41,891 nt of DNA from CAYWNA01 sp964459305 (GCA_964459305.1 CAYWNA010000100.1:1-41891); one strand, 5' to 3'; numbered from the stretch's first letter, positions 1-8,952 are shown. Numbers and translations are program-made. The notes: generated by a model not told the origin, from the sequence alone.

Positions 1-279
1 GAGTCGGTTAGGTCCGCGTTTATGCGGCAACATCCAACGGCATAAGACTCAGTAAATGCATTTCGATTAGCCCGCATGGTGTTACCACTTGCGGAGGATC
101 CGCGATATGTGGCCCGGCATCGGCAGCATAAGTCGTGGCGGGAAACACGTCGTTGCGAATGCAACCTGCCGAGAGGGCACAAGTTGCGGCCGATTTGCGG
201 ATTCTGGATCGCGGCGTTATGCGGCGGACCCCATGCCGCATACGACGCAACGAGTCGGAAAAAAATGCTCGCCCGTTGC
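1..279. other. left flank upstream of intI, no supported gene
   Basis: This stretch has open frames on both strands, but their translations are rich in Arg, Ser and Cys, have no recognisable domain and no convincing ribosome site. It is where an attI site or the first gene cassette would be expected if the neighbouring integrase serves an integron, because cassettes normally lie on the 5' side of intI. A GTTAGGT heptamer at 7-13 fits the GTTRRRY core consensus, but no complete attC fold can be built inside the window. Confidence 0.4.
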
Positions 280-307
280 TTGACAACTGATCCAATGTAC
301 ATTTAAT
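280..307 (+). promoter_or_regulatory. sigma70-like promoter of intI
   Basis: A perfect -35 box TTGACA (280-285) is followed after 16 bp by TTTAAT (302-307), five of six matches to the -10 consensus. The region is markedly AT-rich compared with its surroundings. It would start transcription near 313-316 and leave a leader of about 105 nt before the integrase start codon at 420. That planctomycetes use this consensus for housekeeping promoters is assumed, not shown. Confidence 0.6.
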
Positions 308-320
308 ATACGTTAGTACA
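296..320. promoter_or_regulatory. possible operator dyad over the intI -10 box
   Basis: TGTAC (296-300) and GTACA (316-320) form a perfect 5-bp dyad with a 15-bp spacer that straddles the predicted -10 box and start point. A repressor bound here would block the promoter. Integron integrases in proteobacteria are LexA-controlled, but this is not the CTG-N10-CAG box, so the regulator is unknown. Short dyads arise by chance, hence low confidence. Confidence 0.25.
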
Positions 321-419
321 CTTCTAGCTTGCGGAACGTACCGGTTCGTCGGCTTCTGCTCGTCGCAGAAACTGCCGCTAGGCCGGTTCGATTCCACAGA
401 GACCGTGGGAGGAAATGCC

Positions 420-1469
420 ATGAGTGTGAGCCGACAGCAGGGGGCTGGGAGCCGAGAGCCGAGTGGGCAAAAGCCCAAGTTGTTGGACCAAGTGCGGCAT
501 CGTTGCCGGTTCCGTCATTTGGCGTGGAGTACCGAGCAAGCCTATGTGGGCTGGATCCGCCGGTACATTCTGTTTCATCACAAACGTCACCCCCTGGAAA
601 TGGGCAAGGAAGAGGTGACTGCGTTCTTAACGCATTTGGCTGTGGACGGCCACGTGTCCGCCTCGACGCAGAACCAAGCCTTGTCCGCCCTCTTGTTGCT
701 GTACCGCGAGGTGCTCCAGCAGGAGTTCGGGTGGCTGGACGACGTCGTGCGTGCCAAGAAACCCAAACGGTTGCCCGTCGTGTTTACGCCCGAAGAGGCG
801 ATGGCGATCATCGAGGAGTTGCTGGGCGTGCGTTGGCTGATGGGCATGCTGCTGTACGGCGGGGGTCTCCGGCTGATGGAATGCTTGCGACTGCGCGTCA
901 AGGATCTGGATTTCGAGCGCCTGCAGGTCACGGTGAGGGAAGGCAAAGGAGATAAGGATCGGACAACGCTGCTGGCCGCGGCCGCGGTGGAGCCGTTGAA
1001 GCATCATTTGGCCCAGGTGCGCGAGGAGCATGAGCGGGCCTTGAGAGAGGGCTACGCGGGCGTCGAGTTGCCTCACGCGCTGGCTCGCAAGTATCCGAAT
1101 GCCGACAAGTCGTGGGCCTGGCAATATGTGTTTCCGGCGGCCCGGTCGTCCGTCGACCCGCGAAGCGGCGTCCGTCGCCGTCACCACCCGGATCCGTCGT
1201 ACCTACAGAAGGCGGTACGCGCGGCGATCCGCAAACTGGGCATTCAGAAACACGCCGGCTGCCATACATTTAGGCATTCGTTTGCCACTCACTTATTGGC
1301 CGACCACACCGACATCCGCTCCGTGCAAGAGCTGCTGGGGCACAAAGACGTGCGCACCACACAGATTTACACGCATGTCCTGAGATCGAACGGTTTCGCG
1401 GTCAAGAGTCCGGTGGACCGGTTCTGGACGTCGGCATTGCGGCGCCGCGAAGGACGGTCCGAAAGGTGA
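420..1469 (+). CDS. intI: integron integrase, IntI-type tyrosine recombinase
   Basis: Site-specific tyrosine recombinase of 349 residues that would recombine attC with attI or attC sites in the cytoplasm. The SAM-like N-terminal core-binding domain (about 20-105) is followed by the catalytic domain with all expected residues: Arg151 (GGGLR), His282 and Arg285 (HTFRH), His308 (LLGH) and nucleophile Tyr317 (YTHVL). The IntI-specific insert is present (about 220-262: LARKYPNADKSWAWQYVFP, then DPRSGVRRRHH) and separates it from ordinary Xer/phage integrases. Start choice: GGGAGG (408-413) lies 6 nt before ATG 420; a GTG at 405 would place this Shine-Dalgarno inside the gene. Residues 7-17 are encoded by a GAG-rich repeat (441-463), so the N-terminus may be non-native. 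No cassette array lies downstream; the stop is 19 bp from the convergent HEAT gene. Confidence 0.92.
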   Translation: MSVSRQQGAGSREPSGQKPKLLDQVRHRCRFRHLAWSTEQAYVGWIRRYILFHHKRHPLEMGKEEVTAFLTHLAVDGHVSASTQNQALSALLLLYREVLQQEFGWLDDVVRAKKPKRLPVVFTPEEAMAIIEELLGVRWLMGMLLYGGGLRLMECLRLRVKDLDFERLQVTVREGKGDKDRTTLLAAAAVEPLKHHLAQVREEHERALREGYAGVELPHALARKYPNADKSWAWQYVFPAARSSVDPRSGVRRRHHPDPSYLQKAVRAAIRKLGIQKHAGCHTFRHSFATHLLADHTDIRSVQELLGHKDVRTTQIYTHVLRSNGFAVKSPVDRFWTSALRRREGRSER

Positions 1470-1488
1470 GGGTTCAGGGCCAAGGGGC

Positions 1489-3849
1489 TCATTCCTTCTT
1501 CGGCGAGTGGGACTCGATGGTCAGCTCGTGGATGGACCAATAGAGGCCTTGGGTCTTGCCTGTCTGGACGATCTTGATGGCTCGGCCGAGGACGGGTTTG
1601 TCGAAGACGATGCGGGTCAGCGGTTCTTTGCCTTCGCCCTTGATCACCAACCGGCCTTCGCCCAGGCTGCTGGGCGACACGTAGACCTCGTAGCCGCGCG
1701 CGTAGTCTCCGGACGAGCCGCGTGTATCCAGTACAAGCCCGGTGATCAGCCGGTCTTCGTCCAGTTCGATCCTGAACCACTCGCCGCCTTGCATCGGCGA
1801 GCCAGTGTCCCACCGAGTTCTGGGGTCGCCGTCAATCGCCCTGTCCGCGGCCTCCGGCTTCTTGGAAGCCGTGACGCGGGCCGGAGCGGCCAGTAGCCGT
1901 TCGATGCTCTGGACCGCGGCTTCTGCGGATGTCTTCAACGCCTCGTCGGCCGCAAGACTTCGGGCCATCTTCAATGCCCGGCGATGCCGCACGTGGGCCA
2001 GCTTGGAGAGGATCAGCAGCTTCTCTTCCGATCGCTCGGCCAGCTCCAGCGCCCGGCCGTAATCGTCCAAAATCTGGTCGTCGGTTGCATCTGTTTGCTT
2101 GGGGATCATGTCCACGTAGCCCCGCAGCGCCAGCACACGATGGGTTAGCGGCGCTGATGTGTCGGCGGCGACGCCCCACAGCACTTGGGCCGGGGCGCCG
2201 GTGGGCCAGGCCGCCAGGGCCCGCACGGCGGCGTCCTTGGTTTCTGCAGGGGCGTCTTTCGCAGCGTCGTACAGAGCCGGCAGGGCCGACGCATGAGCGA
2301 TCCGACCGAGAACCCGAATCAGCGAAACACGGACTTCCGGCACTTCGACTGCGGGCAAGGCCGCCAGCACGGGCTGGGCCGGGTTCTGGTTGTCGGGTGC
2401 GGTGCCTGCGGCGGCGACAATCGCATTCTCCGCCTCGCCGCGCACGCCATTGTCTTTCGCATCGACCAACAACTTGACCAGCGCCGGAACGTGGTCGGCA
2501 CGGGCCAGCGTTTGCAGCGCCTTCATAGCTTCTGTGGCGACCGCCGCCTCCGGGTCCTGGGCAGCGCGAAGAAGGACGCCGGCCTGATCCGCGGCGCCAC
2601 GTGCGGCCAGCGACCGTGCGGCTTCGGCTCGGACGCCAGGATCATCGGCGCCGAGTTGCTTGGCGATCTCCGAGTTGGTGGCGTCGCCCCGCAGTGCGTC
2701 GAGGCTGCCGCGAGCGGCTTGGCGCTCGGCGGACTCCTGCACACTGGCAGCCCGCTGCGCAAGCATTGGCACGACCGAGGCATCTCCCAAGTCCGACAAC
2801 GCTTCCAGCGCAGCCACGCGGACGGCCAGACTCGGGCCGTCGGCAGCGTTGACTGCGGCGGGCATCGCCGCGCGGTCGCCTCGATCGGCCAGCACGGCCA
2901 GCAGCATGGCCTGGACCGTCTCGTCCTGTTTGGCGAGTTCCGCAACGATGGCCTTGGTCGCGCCTTCGCCCGGTACTTCGCGCAATGCGGGTACGGCGAC
3001 TCGGCGGATTTCCGGGGCTTGGTCGCCCAGCGCCGCGATGACGACCGATATTGATTGGTCTTTCTGCGCGTTGACCATTCCGGTCAGCGCCGCGACCCGG
3101 CACATGCTTGGTTCTTCCGGCGCGAACAGCTTGCGGTAGATGGTGACCGCCTGTTCCGCGGCGCCTTGCCGTACCAAACGAGCGGCGCAATCGAGATATG
3201 CATCCGTGGCCACCACCTGGATTTCCTGCGGAACGGTTTCACGGGCGTTGGCGATGGCCGCAACTGCGGCGTCCGAATCGATATGGCTGAGCGCGACCAG
3301 CGACGCGACGACCAGATCCTGATTCGCGCTTTCCAGCAGCGGTCGGATCTTGTCCACGGCATCCCGGCAATTGCGGCGCCCCAAGGAATGGACCATGCCG
3401 ATCTTCAGCTTGTCGTCCACCTTGGCCAGAGCGTCCAGCAATGCCGCATCCGCCGCCTCGCCTGGAATCCGCGCCAGGGCATAGCGCGCCATGTGAGAGG
3501 ATTCGGAATCGGTCAGCCACTTGGCCAGTTCGGGGACCGCCGCTTCGGTGCCCACGACGACCAACTGGCGACAGAAGAAATCCCTGCCGGCCCGCGTCGT
3601 TGCACCTGCCAGCCCTTGGATCATCCACTGCTCCATGGCCTTTCTCTTTTTCGCGTCCCCAGCCGCGCTAACGACCTCGGCGGCCAGGAGGTTCAAATCA
3701 CCGGCCGGATTTCCATCTTCCCAGCGTTGGATCGTGCGGATCGCGGTCGCGATCTTCTCGCTGGGTTCGTCGGCTGCACGGCCGGAGCCGGCAAGGAGAA
3801 GCAGACCGATAAGGGCAACGAATGAGCATGTTTTCCACGAACGGTTCAT
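1489..3849 (-). CDS. secreted HEAT-repeat protein with C-terminal discoidin domain
   Basis: 786 residues. An N-terminal signal peptide (MNRSWKTCSFVALIGLLLLA, cleavage near GRAADE) predicts export. Residues about 25-640 are Ala/Leu/Asp-rich helical repeats of about 30-35 residues of the HEAT/PBS-lyase type, usually a protein-binding solenoid. Residues about 655-780 look like an F5/8 type C (discoidin) domain: AIDGDPRTRWDTG, WFRIELDEDRLITGLVLD and a closing YWSIHELTIES, suggesting carbohydrate binding at the cell surface. GGAG sits about 8 nt before ATG 3849. The frame remains open upstream to 4155, but that part overlaps the preceding gene and has no signal. It lies 91 bp downstream of the Gfo/Idh/MocA gene on the same strand and may be co-transcribed. 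No catalytic residues are seen; the role is structural or adhesive by inference. Confidence 0.85.
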   Translation of the reverse strand: MNRSWKTCSFVALIGLLLLAGSGRAADEPSEKIATAIRTIQRWEDGNPAGDLNLLAAEVVSAAGDAKKRKAMEQWMIQGLAGATTRAGRDFFCRQLVVVGTEAAVPELAKWLTDSESSHMARYALARIPGEAADAALLDALAKVDDKLKIGMVHSLGRRNCRDAVDKIRPLLESANQDLVVASLVALSHIDSDAAVAAIANARETVPQEIQVVATDAYLDCAARLVRQGAAEQAVTIYRKLFAPEEPSMCRVAALTGMVNAQKDQSISVVIAALGDQAPEIRRVAVPALREVPGEGATKAIVAELAKQDETVQAMLLAVLADRGDRAAMPAAVNAADGPSLAVRVAALEALSDLGDASVVPMLAQRAASVQESAERQAARGSLDALRGDATNSEIAKQLGADDPGVRAEAARSLAARGAADQAGVLLRAAQDPEAAVATEAMKALQTLARADHVPALVKLLVDAKDNGVRGEAENAIVAAAGTAPDNQNPAQPVLAALPAVEVPEVRVSLIRVLGRIAHASALPALYDAAKDAPAETKDAAVRALAAWPTGAPAQVLWGVAADTSAPLTHRVLALRGYVDMIPKQTDATDDQILDDYGRALELAERSEEKLLILSKLAHVRHRRALKMARSLAADEALKTSAEAAVQSIERLLAAPARVTASKKPEAADRAIDGDPRTRWDTGSPMQGGEWFRIELDEDRLITGLVLDTRGSSGDYARGYEVYVSPSSLGEGRLVIKGEGKEPLTRIVFDKPVLGRAIKIVQTGKTQGLYWSIHELTIESHSPKKE

Positions 3850-3940
3850 GTTGTTATCTCCGGTATTGTCTTGAGGCAAAGTCAGATAGCCTGGCATGAT
3901 TCCTGAATACTGGCCTTTGGGGCATCCCATCTGTGAAACC

Positions 3941-5251
3941 TCAGATCCAAGCATATGGTTCCCGTTTGGGCCGATCCAGCCAGCGGGCGGCTTCGGGGTT
4001 GTCCGGGATTTGTTCCGTATTGGGATCCCATTTGAATGATTGCCCCAGCCACCAGGCGATGTTTCCGAGGTGGCAGACGGTGATGGTACTATAGCCGACG
4101 GCCACGTCGCAGATAGGACGTTGGCGGCTGCGCATGCACTTGATCCAGTCCGCATGATGGCCCGGGCTTTCGTACAGGTGAATGTCGTTGGGCGAGAGTT
4201 GCACGGATTTCAGCGTGTCCGGCCAGGTGCGCAGGTGCCCGCGGTTGACTTCGACCTTGCCTTCGGTACCCGTAAACAAGATGCCGTTGGCACCGCCGTG
4301 GTACATGGGGATGCCGTTGGCGTAGCGGTAGGTCAAGCAGTTCTGTTCGGAGAGATTTGGCGGGATGACTTCGACGGGCCCGGAGCCGTCCATACCCAGT
4401 CCCCACTGGGCGATATCAAAGTGGTGAGCGCCCCAATCGGTCATCATGCCGCCCGATGTATCTCGCACCTGCCGCCATCCACCGCCGTAGTTGCCGCTGA
4501 TCCGTTCGCTGTTATACGGGTGCCAGGGGCTCGGCCCCAGCCAACGGTCCCAGTCGACGTCATCGGGCACCGTTTCGGGTGTGAACTGCTTGTCCGAACT
4601 TGGCCCGCCCACGCCCACGTTCACTTGTTTGACTTCGCCGATGTAGCCGTTACGCACCAGTTCGCACGCAATGCGGAAGTTGCGAGAGGATCGCTGCTGA
4701 CTGCCTGTCTGGAACACACGCCCGTAGCGGCGGGCGGCATTTACCATCTGGCGTCCTTCGCGCACCGTGAGACTCAGCGGTTTCTCGCAGTACACGTCTT
4801 TCCCGGCCCGCATGGCAAGCACCGTGACGGTGGCGTGCCAGTGATCGGGGGTGGCGACGAGTACCGCGTCGATGTCGTCGCGTGCCAACAGTTCGCGGAA
4901 GTCATTGTACAGGTCGACACCCTTGTACTTCGCCCCTCGGAACGAGCCACGGGATTCGTCGCCCGCGTATCGCTTTTCGACCAGCTCTTTGCCCCACCGG
5001 GCGCGGTCAGCTTTGACTTCGCTAATGGCCAGGATCTGGAATTCGGAGTTGCCGGCGAGACCTCCCAAGTGTCCGCCGCCCATGTTTCCGATGCCGATGA
5101 AGCCCAGCCCGATGCGATCGTTCGCCCCGGGCAGGCCCGAGGCCGCCAACGCACTGGAGGTCGTCACATAAGGGGCCGCCAGCGTGACGCCAGTCGCTGC
5201 CAGACTCCTCGCCAAGAATGCCCGTCGGGTCGGTCGCAACTTGTCTTTCAT
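3941..5251 (-). CDS. Tat-exported Gfo/Idh/MocA family oxidoreductase
   Basis: 436 residues. The N-terminus is a Tat signal with twin arginines 9-10 (PTRRAFLARSLAATG) and a hydrophobic stretch to about residue 38, so the folded enzyme with bound NAD(P) is probably exported. The Rossmann fold starts at FIGIGNMGGG (Gly53, Gly55, Gly58). The family motif CEKPL follows at 155-159 (Lys157 is the usual catalytic/cofactor lysine), then the C-terminal sheet domain with DWGAHHFDIAQW (272-283). Families of this type oxidise or reduce sugars and cyclitols; exact substrate unknown. GGGAG precedes ATG 5251 by 8 nt. Planctomycetes carry many such paralogues, commonly beside sulfatases and glycosidases, as here. 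Confidence 0.9.
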   Translation of the reverse strand: MKDKLRPTRRAFLARSLAATGVTLAAPYVTTSSALAASGLPGANDRIGLGFIGIGNMGGGHLGGLAGNSEFQILAISEVKADRARWGKELVEKRYAGDESRGSFRGAKYKGVDLYNDFRELLARDDIDAVLVATPDHWHATVTVLAMRAGKDVYCEKPLSLTVREGRQMVNAARRYGRVFQTGSQQRSSRNFRIACELVRNGYIGEVKQVNVGVGGPSSDKQFTPETVPDDVDWDRWLGPSPWHPYNSERISGNYGGGWRQVRDTSGGMMTDWGAHHFDIAQWGLGMDGSGPVEVIPPNLSEQNCLTYRYANGIPMYHGGANGILFTGTEGKVEVNRGHLRTWPDTLKSVQLSPNDIHLYESPGHHADWIKCMRSRQRPICDVAVGYSTITVCHLGNIAWWLGQSFKWDPNTEQIPDNPEAARWLDRPKREPYAWI

Positions 5252-5323
5252 ACGGTACTCTCCCGCAATTGAATCGTCTGAATTTACGGAGGAGTAATAT
5301 AACGCGCCTTCCGCTGAAAATCT

Positions 5324-5636
5324 TGTAGGGTGGGCGGAGCGAGCCAGAATGGGACGACGTCATTCAGCGAGCGATCGGCCAGATTCAGAGAGCAACGAAG
5401 CGGCTGCGCGCAAGCGATGCCCACCGGAATACGCCTTCCAACCGTCGAATCGCGCATCCAGCCGAATGCATGGCCGCCGGTGGAAAAACGGCTCGGCACG
5501 ATGCGGACGTCGTGGCGATGGTGTGCGCATTGCGGTGGGCCGCGTTGGTCAAATGCTGAGTAGCTGCGTTCTTGCGAGGGAGAGTTCACGCGGTATTTTA
5601 CGGTGCGCGACGATGGTCCACTTGGCCCACCCTACA
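5324..5636. repeat. 313-bp segment bounded by 12-bp inverted repeats
   Basis: TGTAGGGTGGGC (5324-5335) and its exact reverse complement (5625-5636) bound a segment without a credible gene. The inner flanks are also partly related (GGAGCGAGCC versus CAAGTGGACC on the other strand). The layout resembles a non-autonomous mobile element or paired REP-like units; no target-site duplication was identified. The whole gap 5252-5763 holds no other feature. The few open frames here are Arg/Ser-rich shadows. Confidence 0.5.
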
Positions 5637-5763
5637 TCCCTCCTGTACCGCCTGCAGCATCTTGAAAAATGGTGCAAGTCCGGCAGCGGAGGCGTCCGCT
5701 ACGATGAGCGGCGTATATCTAACAATGGCAGGCTCCCGCGGTGCGATCGACGTCTGCTGCATC

Positions 5764-6741
5764 TCAGTGCGTTTGGATCAAACGAATCATCACGGTGTCT
5801 ACCGGGCTGTAGTCGCCGTTGCCGGACGAGAATTCGAGGTTGCGATCGAATAGGTAGGCGATTTCGAATGCGGACCATTGACCGTCGTCTTTGATGCGTT
5901 CAAGACCGACCCGTAATCGCAGATCGCGATACGTTGCCAAGTCGTCGACCAGCGAAACTCGTTCGATGGCCCATGAGCCGCCGCCCAACTCGCCACCGAC
6001 GAACAGGCGGTGTTCCTCGGTCAACTGGAACGTAGCACGCGGCCTCGGAAAGACGAGGTCTAATCGCACGTCTGGATGTGGCAGCACGATCAACCCACCG
6101 ACGGGCAGCAGTTTGATATCGCCCCGGTCCAAGTACTCGGCCCCGAAGACGAGCTCCGTCATTGCATCGACCTTCAGATACCCCACCGCATGGCTGGGAA
6201 AACGAATCCCCTCGCGACTGCTGCCTTCAAAATCGCTGGATGCCATCACGGCAGCCGCAACGTCGTAGCCGAAATCGCCTAGCCGTTCCCGACGCTGATA
6301 GCCCAAGCTGAAATCAAAGACGCGCGGCGGCATGTCGGTCCTTGCCGGGCCAGCCAGAAAATGGAATTTCAGGCCCACGCCGATCCCTTTGTTCAGTCCG
6401 CGAGCCTGATAGTGATCCGACTCCAGCGAAAACACTCCAAACTGATCGCCGTTGCCGACAATCCAACTGGTCGCACTCGTCTCGTGGCGATATCCCCAAA
6501 AGTCGTGCAGCAGGTTGGCGCAGGGAGTCTGGATGATGGTGTCGACGTTCGCTGCTGGGTCGATCATCAGTGGTTCCACGACAATCGGCTGAGCGTCGTC
6601 CGGCGTCAACTCAAACGGAAATTTCGGCCCTGGCAACACCGGCACGGATTCGACGGGTCCTTCGACATCCGACTGCGCGAAAGCACACGCCGCGAAGAGA
6701 AATCCAGGCAATCCGCCAAACAACAAACAAGACCGCAGCAC
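5764..6741 (-). CDS. putative outer-membrane beta-barrel protein
   Basis: 325 residues with an N-terminal signal peptide (LRSCLLFGGLPGFLFAACAFAQ, cleavage after AFAQ). The rest alternates hydrophobic and polar residues with aromatic strand ends typical of a membrane barrel, for example VFDFSLGYQRRERLGDFGYDV and YLKVDAMTELVFGAEYLDRG, and ends in a hydrophobic strand (DTVMIRLIQTH). It recalls the barrel families of unknown function common in planctomycetes (DUF6268-like), but that assignment is from memory of style and not a search. The start is GTG 6741 with GAGGTG about 6 nt upstream. It is divergent from the sulfatase, sharing a 228-bp upstream region. Confidence 0.65.
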   Translation of the reverse strand: MLRSCLLFGGLPGFLFAACAFAQSDVEGPVESVPVLPGPKFPFELTPDDAQPIVVEPLMIDPAANVDTIIQTPCANLLHDFWGYRHETSATSWIVGNGDQFGVFSLESDHYQARGLNKGIGVGLKFHFLAGPARTDMPPRVFDFSLGYQRRERLGDFGYDVAAAVMASSDFEGSSREGIRFPSHAVGYLKVDAMTELVFGAEYLDRGDIKLLPVGGLIVLPHPDVRLDLVFPRPRATFQLTEEHRLFVGGELGGGSWAIERVSLVDDLATYRDLRLRVGLERIKDDGQWSAFEIAYLFDRNLEFSSGNGDYSPVDTVMIRLIQTH

Positions 6742-6969
6742 AGCAACACCTCGTGCGGAGAGAGCCCACAGAACAATAGGCAGACGATCCCTACCGCACA
6801 GAGCACAAACACGTCAAGAGCGAACGGCACGGAATGCGCGATGAAAGACGCTAGCACCCCCAGTCGTCAATGCCCACGTTTCCGAACCCGGTTGCCACAC
6901 GTTAGAATAGGGAGCCAGCGCACAAATGGGGTCGTATGATAAGAAGTCCATTTTTCGTGGAGAAGACGC

Positions 6970-8892
6970 ATGTACCAGATTCGATACACTTCCGTTGTCG
7001 TCGTTGTCCTGAGTTGGCTGGTGATGAGTGCCGCAGCCGGCGATTTGCTGGATGCTGTGTCCAATCGTCCGAATGTCGTCCTCATTATGACCGACAACCA
7101 TGGCGCGTGGACGCTTGGTTGTTATGGTAATCAGGACATCCGCACGCCGCACATCGATCGGCTTGCTCGTGAGGGGATGCTTTTCTCGCGGTGCTACAGT
7201 TCGAACCCCGTCTGTTCGCCGACGCGTGCCACGTGGCTCACCGGGTTGATGCCTTCGCAGCATGGTGTGCACTGCTTCATTGCGGGCAGTGTACAAATCG
7301 GCCCGAAAGCGTTTAGCACGCTGGAGGAGTTCCGCTCGCTGCCCGAAGTACTAGCCGAGGCGGGCTACACCTGCGGGCTTTCCGGCAAATGGCATCTTGG
7401 CAGGAACATGGAACCGCAGGAAGGGTTCACGTTCTGGGTCACGAAACCGGGTGGCGGAACCAGCGAGTTCTACGATCAACAGATCATTGAGAACGGAGAA
7501 ATTCGCAAGGAGCCAACCTACCTAACCGACTATTGGACGAAGCGCGGCATCGAGTTCATCGAAAAGAACAAGGAACGTCCGTTCTTCCTTTTTCTGGCCT
7601 ACAACGGCCCATACGGTCTGAGCCCGCTGCTACTGAACGATGCCCGCAACCGGCATGCGGCATACTACGCGGACAAGGAACTGCCTTCCTTCCCGCGCGA
7701 AGAAATGCATCCTTGGATGTACAACAATCGCGACTATCTGAACAATCCGACCTCCATGCGGCGCTACGCGTCCGAGATCAGCGGCATCGACGACGGCGTC
7801 GGTCGGATCATGGAGACGCTGAAGAAACACGGGCTGGACGAGAATACCCTGGTCGTGTTCACGGGCGACCAGGGGCTGGCCGGTGGCCAAAGCGGCATCT
7901 GGGGCATGGGCGATCACACACGACCGCTCACGGCCTTCGATACGACGATGCACGTGCCAATGATGCTACGCCACCCGGATCGCATTCCCGCCGGGGCTCG
8001 ATGCGATCTGTTGGTCAGCAACTACGACTTCTATCCCACCGTGCTCAGTTATCTGAAGCTGGATGACAAGATCCCCGTCGATCCGTCAAGTCCCGGTCGC
8101 AGTTATGCTCCGGTCTTGGAGGGCGGCGAATTGGATTCAAAGTGGGACAACACGGTTTTCTATGAGTTCGAAACCGTCCGCGCCGTCCGTACGAACGATT
8201 GGAAGTATGTCGAACGCCTCAAGGACGGCCCGACAGAACTGTACGATTTGAGCGAAGACCCCGGCGAGCTACGGAACCTGGCAGACCAGCCGGCGGTCGA
8301 ATCGACTCAGAAAGACCTGCGCCGCCAGTTGCACAAGTTCTTCGACCGTTATGCAGATCCGAAATACGATCTGGCAAGGGGCGGTACGACCAAAGCCCAG
8401 TTCCTGATCAGCGAGAAACCGCCGGTCGTCCGGGCGTCGTATGTTGATCGTTCGTTCACGTTGGATGCCACAACCGTCCAACTCCAAGGCGCCAACGTAC
8501 GGTTGTTGGACGACCTGCGCACGATAGCCGGCTGGAAGGACGCAAACGACCGTGCCGATTGGTCGCTGTCGAGAGTCAAGGCGGGCAGATACGAGGTTCA
8601 GGCCACGTGGTCGCTGGTCAGCTCGGAGGATGTTCTCCAGGTGAACAGAATGGACATCGAAATCGACGGCAAATCCATCACGCACCAATTTGCGGACTGG
8701 GGCCGTGATCGGGTGAGGTCAACCGGCGGTTGGGGCAAGTTTGTTGTGTTCCAACCTGGACAAATCGATCTGTCTGCCGGCGATCACCAAGTGACCTTTC
8801 GCCCTGCTGGCTCGTTGAAGGGTGAGTGGATTCGCTTGCGTTCGTTGAAGCTGGTGCCCATTGCGCAAAATGCATCGCCCAGAACGCGCTAG
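6970..8892 (+). CDS. secreted sulfatase (FGly type) with C-terminal beta domain
   Basis: 640 residues, type I sulfatase of the alkaline-phosphatase fold that removes sulfate esters, probably from polysaccharides outside the cytoplasm. A signal peptide (about 1-23) leads into RPNVVLIMTDNHG. Cys82 in CSPTRA is the residue converted to formylglycine, followed by the usual SGKWHLG (Lys140, His142) and TGDQG (Asp300, Gln301). The metal-binding pairs are Asp42-Asn43 and Asp300-Gln301 where Asp-Asp and Asp-Asn/His are more common. Residues about 480-635 form an extra beta-rich domain (RYEVQATWSLVSSEDVLQVN, GDHQVTFRPAGS) that may bind substrate. GGAG lies 7 nt before ATG 6970. No maturase gene is nearby, so it would rely on one elsewhere. 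Confidence 0.92.
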   Translation: MYQIRYTSVVVVVLSWLVMSAAAGDLLDAVSNRPNVVLIMTDNHGAWTLGCYGNQDIRTPHIDRLAREGMLFSRCYSSNPVCSPTRATWLTGLMPSQHGVHCFIAGSVQIGPKAFSTLEEFRSLPEVLAEAGYTCGLSGKWHLGRNMEPQEGFTFWVTKPGGGTSEFYDQQIIENGEIRKEPTYLTDYWTKRGIEFIEKNKERPFFLFLAYNGPYGLSPLLLNDARNRHAAYYADKELPSFPREEMHPWMYNNRDYLNNPTSMRRYASEISGIDDGVGRIMETLKKHGLDENTLVVFTGDQGLAGGQSGIWGMGDHTRPLTAFDTTMHVPMMLRHPDRIPAGARCDLLVSNYDFYPTVLSYLKLDDKIPVDPSSPGRSYAPVLEGGELDSKWDNTVFYEFETVRAVRTNDWKYVERLKDGPTELYDLSEDPGELRNLADQPAVESTQKDLRRQLHKFFDRYADPKYDLARGGTTKAQFLISEKPPVVRASYVDRSFTLDATTVQLQGANVRLLDDLRTIAGWKDANDRADWSLSRVKAGRYEVQATWSLVSSEDVLQVNRMDIEIDGKSITHQFADWGRDRVRSTGGWGKFVVFQPGQIDLSAGDHQVTFRPAGSLKGEWIRLRSLKLVPIAQNASPRTR

Positions 8893-8952
8893 GCCGTTTG
8901 CGAGTGTTTCTCCTCGCTCAGGATCGGCGCTCCAGTAGATTCTGAATTCAAG

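Noticed and set aside
20..478. Minus-strand frame that could be the first integron cassette ORF
   Set aside because: It overlaps the intI start and promoter, reads as Arg/Ser/Cys-rich noise, and no attC can be completed at the window edge. Position alone is not enough to call it.
3850..4155. N-terminal extension of the HEAT protein
   Set aside because: It overlaps the Gfo/Idh/MocA gene, and the ribosome site and signal peptide mark 3849 as the start.
4040..5272. 410-codon frame antisense to the Gfo/Idh/MocA gene
   Set aside because: Shadow of the real gene; composition is unlike a folded protein and no motif is found.
6606..6857. Hydrophobic, Cys-rich minus-strand frame
   Set aside because: It overlaps the signal peptide region of the barrel gene in another frame; hydrophobicity comes from the same T-rich DNA.
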